This document shows positions 1 through 10,121 of a stretch of DNA of 64,000 nucleotides, in pieces (the stretch's first letter is position 1; the number at the start of each line of letters is the position of its first letter). Source of the DNA: Helicostylum pulchrum. Its lineage: Eukaryota > Mucoromycota > Mucoromycetes > Mucorales > Mucoraceae. The DNA lies in assembly GCA_025677825.1 (NCBI GenBank), contig JAIXMO010000040.1:124001-188000 (forward strand). The letters run 5' to 3'. The notes below the pieces were generated by a model that saw only the letters and a list, made by a program, of their open reading frames with translations, was not told where the DNA came from and searched no databases. Position numbers and translations under genes: made by a program.

Positions 1-405
1 GAATAAATGTCTTTGAAGCTGCGAGATGTTTTGAAAGCTTATGAATCAAATACTTATCAGATTGAAAAATCTCTTTTGTAAAGAACTCATAACAGTCGTG
101 GTCTTGTTTGGTATGGCCTTTCTTAAGTTTGCAGGCAAGTTTACTGTCGAGAAGCTATTGGTTATTATCGGTAAGGCTCCAGTCTTCTTTCTTGTCGCCA
201 TGAAAATAATCAAAGCGGGATTGTATAGTTGGATGTCTATCAATACTTTCAGAACTAAGATCTTGGCTAGAAACATTTTCTTCATCTGTAGCAACATTTC
301 CATTTCCCCCTAATGATTCTTCTTCTACTACTGACTCATTAATTGTAACATTCGATTTCTTCGACTGATTGATATCTTCTTTTGCTAGATCCTTGGTTTT
401 TTTCT
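1..405 (-). pseudogene. Broken ORF running off the left edge, one in-frame stop
   Basis: On the minus strand one reading frame is open from about 405 to 1, interrupted only by a TAG at 157-155. Before the stop the frame encodes an acidic, Ser/Asn-rich stretch ending in DWSLTDNNQ. After it the same frame continues with ACKLKKGHTKQDHDCYEFF and IHKLSKHLAASKTF, which looks like genuine protein. A branch-like TACTAAAC and an AG just upstream (about 405-420) suggest this is a downstream exon. I do not recognise the family. The single stop inside an otherwise open frame suggests a decayed gene, or a gene that ends here with coding-like sequence beyond. The dispersed repeat at 682-800 lies close by. 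Confidence 0.4.
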
Positions 406-1177
406 TCGTAAGTGTTTAGTATTTTACAAAAAAAAAAAGCTTAGTTAAAGAAAATAGTCCAAACTTAAGTAAATACGAACCATCATTCTTTTTAAGCAGA
501 CTTTTCCAATCAGTGCGCCTTGCTCTGTGGATTAAACGATAGTAATTGATTGAGATTACTTTTTCAACGTTTTTTTATTCATCTTTGGTCAGTGTTTGAG
601 CTCATTTTGACGATAATATTTGATGAACTGTCTTTGAATGTTATCTTCCTTATAAAATTTGGGAAAATCTTGACACAAGGTCAATTTACATGGTCGATTA
701 AAAAAAGTATGCCATATTACTTTTCACTTACCTTTATGAATGATCATTACTCAAGAGGAACCGTATCGGTTTATAAGAACATAAAATAAAATAGAAACAT
801 AAAAACAGAAATAAAAAGCAAAGTAATATGTGAAGAAGAAAGAGGAAGAAAAAAACGCGTCTATTTAGTGATGTAATCTATTTACTATTTGTTTCATATA
901 CGTTTGCTAATCATTCAATGATACATAATTCCTTTTTATGCGGATCGACCATGTGGATCGATTGTGTATCAATAATTCCCCTAAATTCAATTAGACGTCT
1001 ACAATAACTAGAGAGAAGATTGTCTGTAAGTGAAGAATTCTGATAACTGGTCTAATACATTATTATCATAACGGTAAAAATGGATCAATAATCATTTAGC
1101 AACATTTTAAAACTCAATAATGTAACACAAGAATGATGCAATTTAAACAATAGAAAAATATTTTATTAAAAGTATGC
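406..1177. other. Intergenic, repeat-bearing
   Basis: No convincing gene. A plus-strand frame at 550-789 has no recognisable domain. From about 682 to 900 the DNA resembles 61705-61960 near the other end of the window, with a shared segment beginning at CAATTTACA and GTCGATTAAAAAA. See the repeat entries. Confidence 0.5.
682..905 (+). repeat. Dispersed repeat, copy A
   Basis: This is similar, with substitutions and small indels, to 61705-61960. Both copies run in the same order: CAATTTACA, GTCGATTAAAAAA, a diverged segment, a run ending in GAACATAAAA, an A-rich stretch, then TCTATTTA with a nearby TATTTACT. The two copies are too diverged to define ends by eye. A third, partial match to the downstream portion lies at 51425-51503. 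No terminal repeats or ORF could be tied to it, so the element class is unknown. Confidence 0.5.
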
Positions 1178-2895
1178 TTACGTAGAAGATGACGACTCTA
1201 CAATTAATCCAGTATTATCACCTCTAAATAACTTTTCAGATGTAATATACTTTTCTTGACGGTTTAATAATCTTTTAACGCAGGCCAAAGTAGAAGGTAA
1301 AGTCATAAACAGCCAAGCAGCAACAGGTAAATTAATATAATCAATCAAGTTAGACCATTTTCTACTTTCCGCTTTTGTTTTATGCAAGAACTCTCTATCG
1401 ATGGTACGATGCAGCTGTTCATACACGGCCAAGGTACCAAATAATGGTAAAGGCAAACAAAGCGTAATGACCTTAATTACACTCCAAAGACGCCCAAAGA
1501 ATTCGGAAGTCAATATAGGGTTATCGGAAGGAGCGACCAATTGCAACGATTGAAAGGGCGGGAACAAAATAAACTGCATTAAAGGGACGGCTGCAAACAT
1601 TAGCCAACCTGAAGTAGCAGGTACCATATGTGCCTCCAAGATGATAAAGCAAACCTTGAGTCGTTCAAATAAACTGATACAAGCAGAAGATGTTTGAAAG
1701 GCGTTTTTCAAGGTATATGCAACATCTGCCACTCCATTGTAATGACGTTTGGCCTGTACATAACGTGCACTGACGTTAGATAGATAACTTTTAGTTTGAA
1801 CATTGGTCAGGTTGATGGGGACGTAAATAGGAGCGGTTCTCACTTGACCTTGTGTTTTCCAAAAACATTTCAACCACATATGCATATCTTCACCTACTGC
1901 ATCAGCATCTGTATCCCAATAACCAACTTTATCTGCCAAGACCATAGAGAGTGAATAGTTAGAGCAAGGAATACACATGCCTCTACTGTTGGAAAGATTG
2001 GACATGACCATAGCTGACCAAGTAATATCGGTTACCCTAACGGCAGCTGGTACATCGAAGCAATTTCTAGAAAAGAAAATAGGTGGAGCGCATAACAAAT
2101 GATAAGGGTCATCGGCTTTAGCTAAAGCTTCTTCTACTTCACGGATATACAATTCTGGTATAGCTGAATCCGAATCTGATACAGTGATAATAATCCGTTG
2201 ACGATCAATATTGTATTTCTCAACCAGTTCCAAACAACCATGTCTTGCAGCGTAAGCAACATTAGATCCTTTACCACGAGATTCTCCTGGAATATCGCTT
2301 GGATGTCCTGTAACCACAATTTGACAAAACCTATCCGAGAAATGATCTTGTAAGCCACGAGCTTTTTCTTCCCAACCAACTTCTGATTGTTCCATTGCCA
2401 AAATAAGTCCATAATGCGTTTGTGCGTTACTAAATTAAAAAAGTATATATAAATCATATGTACGTCATTGATGTATATTACATTTGTTTACCTGTGACTT
2501 GCGATACGTTCGATAGTATCCTTCAATAGTTCTTCAGGCTCACAATAATTTGGAATGATAAACGTATGAAAATAATGAGGGTCTTGATAATACTGTAATT
2601 TTTCTTCTACGTCGTCTAAAGTTTCTGTGTACTCTGTGTCGTTTTTCTTTGTACCACTTGTTTCTCTGTTGCCAAGTCTTTTGTTCCATTTACCAATTGT
2701 CATTCTAATCTTACGAGACGTTAACCAGAACTTACGAACATGGTCTAGTTGTGTGTATAAGAACACGGTGAAGTAAGTGAATAGTACAAGTAAGTAAATA
2801 CGTGGGAAAAAAAGGGGTCCTAAAGGAAGTACTGCAAGTGAAGCTATTGGAACTAAAGGCGCTACCCACTCTGAAGGTGAATAAAGGTGAGACAT
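1178..2895 (-). CDS. Membrane glycosyltransferase, family GT2
   Basis: Two exons (2895-2492 and 2429-1178, intron 2491-2430) encode about 551 residues. The ATG at 2895 is preferred over one at 2940, which lies in a pyrimidine tract. The N-terminus has hydrophobic segments (residues about 10-50). The catalytic part shows IIPNYCEPEE, RGKGSNVAYAAR, the DSDS metal/sugar-nucleotide motif in ITVSDSDSAIPELY, and the acid/base region AVGEDMHMWLKCFW. QAKRHY sits where many processive GT2 enzymes have QxxRW, here with His for Trp. C-terminal hydrophobic segments follow (for example the stretch around GWLMFAAVPLMQFILF). The family uses nucleotide sugars at membranes to make glycolipids or polysaccharides; the acceptor cannot be told from sequence. 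It is distinct from the ceramide glucosyltransferase at 22858. Confidence 0.8.
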
Positions 2896-4002
2896 TATTA
2901 TGTTATATGTGTAAAAAAAAAAAGAGAGAAAAAGAAACAAACAAGAAAAAAAGGGAGAAGTTTAAGCAAATAAATAATAAAATGCACAGCCTTTTTTTTT
3001 TTTGATTCATCGCTCGGTGAAAACAAACACATAAAGCTTTAATTCGCTTCTTTTTCTTTTCCTCGGTGGATCTGTTTAATACGTCAAAAAGCAAGCTTAA
3101 GAAACTTTTTGGATTCCGTCAAACCTTCACTGACGGGTCGGTGAAACCAAGTCAGTAAAATAAAGTTATATGTAGAACGTTTGTTCTACATTCGACCGTC
3201 ACGCTCCGTAAAGGGGAAAAGCAACGTACATAAACTTAATCGCCACAAGATGATCATTGGGGATATTTATCTAAAGCATTCAATGTTCTAAAATGGTATA
3301 AACTCATTAATGCAGAGTCAAATAAAAAAAGGGTATCCGCACTTCTCTTTTCGTTAAGCAAAAAAGGTTGAGACTCGTAATAAACTGATAAAAGTAGTAT
3401 GGTTGAAGTTGGTGGTACAGATTATAATATAAAAAATGATTTATTTAAAAATATTGGCATGCACAAGTCTAAATATTTTTTATCCTTACTGAAAACAGAT
3501 AAAAAAGGCGGGAAAGTTTTTAGCAGGAAAAAAAAAAGAATACATGCATATTTTTGGTACATGTATCTCAAAATTAAAATTACATCTTTTGACGGATGTT
3601 ATTTCTACAAAAGAACGCTAGTAGCTGTGGAAAAGCCAAGAATAAGCTTTCCCTTCACAATAGGCATTAGCGTAGCTAGAATTCATCATCGGTGTATAAA
3701 CTTACCCAACAAACGTTTTTTGCTTTTTTTTACCACTTTCAAAGAGAAACTTTCTATATTTTTGGATCAAAGGCTCCATAAAATGACTCTTAATTATCAT
3801 GACGAAAGTGTACATGTGTATTTATAGACATATGTAAATGCATAAAAAGTACTGCTTACCAATATAGCTTTCATGAACTTTTTTTTCTGTAAACTTTTTA
3901 AACCTCAGTTTAACTTAAAAACCAAAACTGTTAAATCGACCAAAAAAAAAAGAAACATGATGTTGGGTATCTTTTTTAGCTTTTAGTTTTTTTTTATAAA
4001 AA
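2896..4002. other. Intergenic between divergent genes
   Basis: This about 1.1 kb stretch separates the divergently transcribed GT2 and LIM genes and should hold both promoters. It contains pyrimidine- and purine-rich tracts near 2920-2960 and 3040-3060. A plus-strand frame of 142 codons at 3399-3827 has no homology I recognise and no low-complexity signature of a real gene, and I do not call it. Confidence 0.5.
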
Positions 4003-5607
4003 ATGAAAAACGCTCAAGATCCGTTTCTTTCTACAATTTATTGCTCCAATTGCGAAATTTATATTGATATTCGTCAATTAGATCATCATCGATGTCTAGA
4101 TATTGGTAATAAAAACTTATTAACGTATAAATAATTTTGATTTGTTAATTGAAAATAATTATAATAAATCAGTTAAACAAGGTCTAAAATTTAAAAGATC
4201 TGTAAACAAACCACCAGTGATCAAGACGCGATTCAGTGAGAGATCAATTAAATCCAATCACACATACAATGGAAAAGACACGCCTTCAATGATCTCGTCT
4301 TCCTATTCCATGTCATCTGTATCCCCATCGTCTTCATCTACTCCCAGGTACCTATAGTAACAATTTATTTTTCTAAATTAACATTAATTAAATCGGACTT
4401 GTATATTAGATCATCTACCGATTATTTTGAACGGTTCTTACAACAGCAAGGTAATTAACAAACAGTAGAAATATTTTTTTAAAGGTACAAATTTTCTAAT
4501 ATCCTTTTTCTAAAAATAAAAATAGATGTAGATTTCTTTCGCTCTCAAAAATCTGTAGTACGGATAAACTCTAGAGGTCATAGAAAAAGTATGTGTAAAA
4601 ACGTCAAAAATCATTACACAATTTCATTCAAATTGTTCTAATTCCCTTTTTCGTAACTTTAAAAAAAGAAGCTTCGGAACAAAGCAATTACGACTTACAT
4701 ACTATGATCGAGGAGTTAATTGAAGAGATAAACAGTACTTGTGCTGCATGCCGTAAACCTATTGTGTCCGGTATCATCAAGAAAAACAAAATATGCTATC
4801 ACCAGTCATGTTACTGTTGCACTCTATGTAGAATTCCACTTTCATTAGAAGCTAGTTTTGAATTTGAGAACGGAAAAATCTATTGCCAAAGAGATTACCA
4901 AGTTATGAAGTCTAGGTAAAATAAAAACTTTGTGTGTGTGTGTTCATTTTAAAATACTAAACTAAAAAAAAACAACTATTTAGATCAAACATTACTCCCT
5001 TGGAAAAGACTTGCTATAAATGTCGTATGACTTTGGAAAACGCCGACTATAAAACATTTAAAAACCGCATGTACTGTAAATCCGATTTTGAAGATTTGTT
5101 TTGCAGAGGATGTTCAAAATTTGTTGACGATAAAGTTATTTCCGCGACAGATGGAAAATTAAAAGGAAAATGGCATTTCGACTGCTTTAATTGTCAGGTA
5201 TTAAATTGTCAATTTCCCTTTTTTTTGTTATTATATCAAGTAACCGTATTTTGTATTTCTAGATGTGTCGTCAACCTTTCCCAGATAATCGATTCTATGT
5301 GTTTAATGATTTACCGTACTGTAAGAGACACTACCATAAAATGAACAATACGTTATGCGTTAGGTGTTATAACCCGATAGAAGGACAATGCGCGTATATT
5401 CCTGGTCAAGAATGGAGGTTTCATCCCAATTGCTTTCGCTGCGACGTAAGGAAAAGAAAAATACTTCTCTCTTTTTTTTTAACAAAGTACTGATTAATTA
5501 TTTTTTTTTAGGCTTGTAAAAAACAATTAGATGATACATACCACATGTTAGGTGGAAGAATTTATTGCGATGCTCATATCAAACGTCAAAATAGCAATTC
5601 CTTCTAA
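4003..5607 (+). CDS. Paxillin-like LIM-domain protein
   Basis: Eight exons (4003-4105, 4173-4347, 4410-4450, 4526-4588, 4672-4915, 4984-5197, 5263-5445, 5512-5607) give 372 residues. The N-terminal third is Ser/Thr-rich and apparently disordered, after a short CSNCEIYI knuckle. The rest holds consecutive zinc-binding LIM units: CAACRKP..CYCCTLCR..CQRDY, then a half unit (CYKCRM..YCKSDF), then CRGCSKF..CFNCQMCR..CKRHY, then CVRCYNP..CFRCDACK..CDAH. LIM pairs bind protein partners, and fungal paxillin-like (Pxl1) proteins act at the contractile ring and polarity sites. Assignment to that subfamily is inferred from the multi-LIM C-terminal arrangement. The acceptor of exon 5 was chosen as the one that keeps the frame open. 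Confidence 0.8.
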
Positions 5608-5894
5608 TCAAAATCTCTTTTTCCCCATCTTTTTTTTACTTTATACCTATTCATCACAAACTATATCATTTTTACAAATCCTTCATATTTAGTAGATTTA
5701 AGTCTAATAAATCATCCCCTTCTTTTTTTTTTAACAATTTTTAATGGCTATTACTTTTATACCAAGGTGCCACGAAGGTATAACTCGACCAGGTAAATAA
5801 TTTTTACCTCGGCCTAGGTATTTTTAGTTAGACGTATAATTAACGTAAGTAGAATGACCGTTATAAATATAAGTACACTTTTTTTTATTGTTAT

Positions 5895-7387
5895 TTACGA
5901 GTGAGATTTAGGAAATACAAACCACCACACTAAGAAAGTAGTAACAATTAACACTATTAAAAATATAAAAAAGCAACACCATTTTTTCTACAAATAAATT
6001 AATTAAAATAAATCCTTATAAACAAAACAAAAAAAGTTTTTACCTTTCGAGTAATTCTTGATCTTTTGACAGCTACATTCACCTGCTTGTTGCCTTTTTC
6101 TAAATCATATACAACACTTTCGGTTGTTTTCTCAATATCGTGTAATGTCTCCTGCTGTAACTCGATCATTGTCTGCATATCCAGAAATAAATTATGTAAT
6201 TCCTATAATACGCGTAATTTAACAACAAAATGCTTCTTACGCACATACACACAATATTTATTTACCATGATGGTTTTTTCGATTCTCTTGATATCTTTAT
6301 GACGAATTTGAACCTCATCTAATACTTGGCTTGCATTACCTGTTCGAGTAGAATTTAAAAGCTAAAAAAACACCCGAGTTATTTTAAATACGTTTTGTAT
6401 ATTTGTATAACAAGAGTGACTTACAGAATGTGCAAAAATTTGTGTCGCTTCATCTGAATTAATAACTAATTCAATTTCATCAGGCGTTGCTTCAGGCTTT
6501 ACTATTTTTCACAAAAAAAAAAAAGTTGAATATAATACTGTATATGTATTACTTTTTTTTTCGTTTTACCAATTAGAATTTGTCTTTCGATACGTTGTCT
6601 ATGGTTTTTCTCAAATTCGCGTTCAACATCTTGGTACCTTTGAATTGTTTCTATAAACTTTTTTTTTACTGCATCCAACTATTCCCACCCCCAAAAAAAA
6701 TATTAGATTTTCTACGAGTTGAATTCTATCTAGGTCCTTACCTGTAATCTTCGCATTTGTCTATCACTGGTACTAGTAGGCAATTTAGCGATACTCACAT
6801 CCGTTTCTAAAAGTTACACGTTACGATAAGCCCAAATGCGAGGCAAGAATATCTATACACTTACCTTTGATACAATCTTTGAGTTCCTTGTTTAATTTAC
6901 TAGTTTGATTTACTAAATCGTCCAAAATTTTACTAAACTGATGTGATTTCTCTCCGTTGATACTAGAGAGTAAAGCCGTGTGTAACGATTCCATTTCTGA
7001 CACATTTTCATTGATCTTTCCGATACACCATTTAATATCTTCAATCTAAAAAATATATATATTAGTATATTTTCTTTACTAATCCAAAGTAATTTTTTTT
7101 TTACTCTTTGAAAGAATGCGTCAGTAGATAATAAGGAACTATTTGGTTGATACTGTATTGGTGTTTCTTGCGCACTTGATCACGCACACAAAAAATTAAT
7201 TTACTTGGATAAGGAGTACACTACAAAAATATATTTTACCTTGGGGCTCCTGAATCAAGAATAGCTGAATTCTATGATATATAAAATACTTAGTTCTTTT
7301 TTTTTAATCGCGTATTCATGTTATCATTCTAACTCTTTTAAATTCAGCTAATCTATCACGACTGACAGTCATACGGGTATTTTTCAT
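5895..7387 (-). CDS. Syntaxin, Qa-SNARE of the Sso1/plasma-membrane type
   Basis: Ten exons encode about 311 residues. The first exon is MKNTRMTVSRDRLAEFKR, using the GTTAGA donor at 7333; an alternative start is the Met at 7372. The order of parts fits an Sso-type syntaxin: short N-peptide, three-helix Habc region, linker with VKPEATPDEIE (compare the NPEAT linker of Sso proteins), and a SNARE helix with the zero-layer glutamine in IELQQETL. The last exon is a single C-terminal membrane anchor, KKWCCFFIFLIVLIVTTFLV, ending PKSHS. The role known for the family is fusion of secretory vesicles at the plasma membrane, with a Qbc SNARE and a VAMP. The 3' end faces the LIM gene about 290 bp away, in convergent orientation. 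Confidence 0.88.
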
Positions 7388-7815
7388 AATGTATAAAGGG
7401 AAAAAGGGGAGTGTATAAAGGAATGAAGTGGCACTTTTTTATATCTAGGAAAGTAAACAATAACAAATGACTTAAAGAAGAGTCGAAATGATAATTTACA
7501 TACATTTTCATGTTAATACATTTGATATTAAAAATGACTTGATTTGGGTTTAATTCTCCCCTGAACGTAAAAAAAAAGAGTTCATGCATCAGGTATTGGA
7601 AGTCACATTTTCCTCCTAAAGATAGAACCGGATACTTGTTCCTGGTATATTGACTAGAAATGTATAAATATACTTGCTATGTTAGTGTCAAGTGGTATCG
7701 ATACTGCTACTTGAAAAGGGAGGAAGGGCATTTGTGCTACACCAGCGCTGACTGGATACATAGCCTTTATCTCATTCAAAACCAATTCAAAATAATAATA
7801 ATAAAATATCTTTTA

Positions 7816-8372
7816 TTATGATCTTTGCTTCAACGCAAAAAGACAACCAAGACAGTCTGCTAATTTAACAGGATGCGCTTCTAAATTTCGAAATAATTCT
7901 TCTTGTACAGCCTCACAGTTTATATCGATTGAAGGCACAGTATAAGGAAACAAGCGCCTCAAAAAGTTATACAGTGTATCAATTTCACCTTGAAGAAAAG
8001 AATCTTTTACATTACCAGCTGCCTTTTCCAATATACGCAATACGTAATAATGTATTAAAGCAAAAGTCATTTTTTCTCTATACATTTTGAAATCAATTAG
8101 CCTTTGTTTTTAGTGAATCAATACATCAACACTTACACAGTATTAAATTGTTCAAATAGGACACTATCCTCCTCCAACTTTAGCATGTAAATTAATTTTT
8201 TTACTTTACTAAACACCAGTTCTGCCGTAACGTTTTTGTACCAGTCTATTTTTCTTGTTATGTTTTTTTTAGTTGCTTTTGCTGCAATCCTTTTCTTGTG
8301 CTTTCTATAATATCGTTGTTGACGAGTCAAACCATCATTGATCCTTTTCTTTTTTATAATAGGAGAGTTCAT
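7816..8372 (-). CDS. Small basic-helical protein, unknown
   Basis: Two exons (8372-8137 and 8101-7816) give 173 residues if a 35-nt intron (GTAAGT..AAAG) is removed. The exon junction then keeps the frame open: FEQFNTV joins LIDFKMYREKM. The N-terminus is strongly basic (QQRYYRKHKKRIAAKATKK), followed by predicted helices and a C-terminus containing LGCLFALKQRS. I do not recognise the family. Basic N-terminus plus helices would suit a nuclear or RNA-associated protein, but that is only inference. Without the intron there are two overlapping short frames, and the intron length is at the low limit for this window, so the model needs cDNA support. The gene lies about 430 bp upstream of the syntaxin start, on the same strand. 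Confidence 0.5.
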
Positions 8373-9381
8373 ATTTATTATTCTAATAGGAAAAAAAAAG
8401 GAAAAAAAAGAGGACACGTAAGGTTTTTTTTATATCGTTCCATTGAATAGTTAGGTACTACAAATGCGTAAAAACTATATTAAAATGCATGACACTTATA
8501 TACTTTATCGCATGACTCTCGTAAAGTTACAGCGAATGACTCTTTTTTAAAAGTAAAATTACAGAACACTTTTGTATTCTTGTGTTTTGATCATGCAATT
8601 TCTACTATATAATTAAATCTTAATATAAATTAGATAGTTATGAATCGACACACTCTCTGTTACTTCGTCATTTATCCTACAGGACCCTATTTTGTTATAT
8701 CTTCATTTTGTACTTGGCATATCCCAGAAGCAATCTAGCAAGGCTATACATTTAAAATTCAAGGATACAGTTTATCAATAACGTGTACGTTACTTTTTGT
8801 TTAGCTGCGTTTTCATCTTGTAATTTCATCCTGTGATACGATACTATTTAATTTGGATGAGAGGAAAGCCTTATTCCGTCGTAACAAACACTTTTTTATT
8901 CCCCTTTTTGAAAGAGAGATAAAAAAAAGGGCTAAGTTAGAAGAAAAAAAATATTAGACTAATTTTAATTCAACTATAACAATAGATACATAAACGTATA
9001 TATTCAGGGACATTATATGAATAAGGAGATTATATATATTTATACAAATATATCAAATCTCGGTATCAAGGAGATTTTGTACACGCAATAAAAGAAAGGT
9101 ACAAACCATTCAAATACAAACCAGCCACAATAGCATTTAAAGTTTTTTTAAAAAAAAGGGTTAATATTTTATACGCTTTTTAATTTGTATAACAATATGT
9201 CGTGTTTATAAACATCTTTTGTTTGTCATTTAAAAGGAAATATATTTCGTAGATCAATCCAAAAAACCTTTTGTTTTCTTTTGGTAAAATTTGTCAATTA
9301 CTCCGTGGCTGAGATACAATACTCTAAACTGCTTGTTACCAGCACCAAAAAAAAGCAAACGACTTGTTTGAAAAAAGAAAA
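8373..9381. other. Intergenic, nothing recognised
   Basis: AT-rich spacer between the divergent orphan (-) and the TMEM128-like gene (+). No ORF of note, RNA gene or repeat was seen. Confidence 0.5.
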
Positions 9382-9917
9382 ATGTATAAAAGACAACAAA
9401 AGAGAAATACCAGCTCAAATGATAAACTTGACGATAGAAAAAATACTACGAAAAAGCATCCTATACAATTAATCGTATCGACATTGCCTCAACTTGCTAT
9501 TTCTTGCGCATTTTTATTTTGCTTCATTTCTTTTTACAATGTCAGTCTTAATGATGTCAGGTAAAGTACCCAAAAAAAATACCTCTTACAAATAAAAACC
9601 CTGTCTACCAAGCATGTAAGATAATAATCATAAAAAAAACTTGCAGCGGAACTGTATTCCTGGTCTCTTTAGTAGCTGGCGTTGTTATTTGTGTCATATT
9701 CGTTCTGCTTCAACTTGGAGGAGCTCAATATGAAAACTGGCAGCAAGAACCAAAAACCCGACAGTATATCCAAATCGCCAGTGTTTGTTCGCTTGTATCA
9801 TTTATAGGATTTATTAGTTCGTTATGGGCTGTATTTGGTATCCTTACACCGCTCGTAATTATATCTGGCTTTTTATGTATATTGTCTATTCTGATCATTG
9901 CAACTGCCCTTTTTTAA
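9382..9917 (+). CDS. Four-helix membrane protein, TMEM128-like
   Basis: Two exons (9382-9560 and 9647-9917) give 149 residues. After a basic, polar N-terminus (MYKRQQKRNTSS) come four hydrophobic segments. The second half reads GAQYENWQQEP, then a hydrophobic helix, then SLWAVFGILTPLVI and another helix. This order (YExW..P, helix, LWxVxxxLTP, helix) matches my recollection of the TMEM128 family, endoplasmic-reticulum membrane proteins of unclear function. The first ATG in frame is at 9382. The stop is only about 200 bp before the P4-ATPase exon on the same strand. Confidence 0.6.
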
Positions 9918-10012
9918 TTGTTGTGCTACACTAAATTTTTTGTGTGTCCTTTCCTTTCTCCTGTTGCACACTAATTATAATAAAAAAAGGGGGAACTTGT
10001 TAAAAAATATTT

Positions 10013-10043
10013 TCTTTTTCTCTCTCTCTCTCTTCTCTCTTAT
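10013..10043 (+). promoter_or_regulatory. Pyrimidine tract upstream of the P4-ATPase
   Basis: A run of T and TC repeats (TTTCTCTCTCTCTC) lies about 80-110 bp before the flippase coding start. Such tracts often mark fungal core promoters, and it fits a transcript starting between the two genes. No TATA box is obvious immediately upstream. Confidence 0.35.
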
Positions 10044-10121
10044 AGTTGTATCGACGTATATAACTTTTTTCTTTAAGCTTTTTTTTATACGCATATATAA
10101 GCTTACAGAAATCTATATAAA

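Noticed and set aside
550..789. Plus-strand frame of 79 codons at the left end
   Set aside because: Lies in the dispersed repeat; the corresponding region of copy B (61705-61835) is full of stops, so it is not conserved as protein.
2896..2940. Upstream ATG at 2940 extending the GT2 protein
   Set aside because: The added residues are encoded by a poly-T/C tract typical of a promoter or leader; the Met at 2895 leads directly into the family-like N-terminus.
3399..3827. Plus-strand frame of 142 codons
   Set aside because: No domain, no intron signals, many Lys/Phe/Ile from A/T runs; the neighbouring genes have clear family motifs and this does not.
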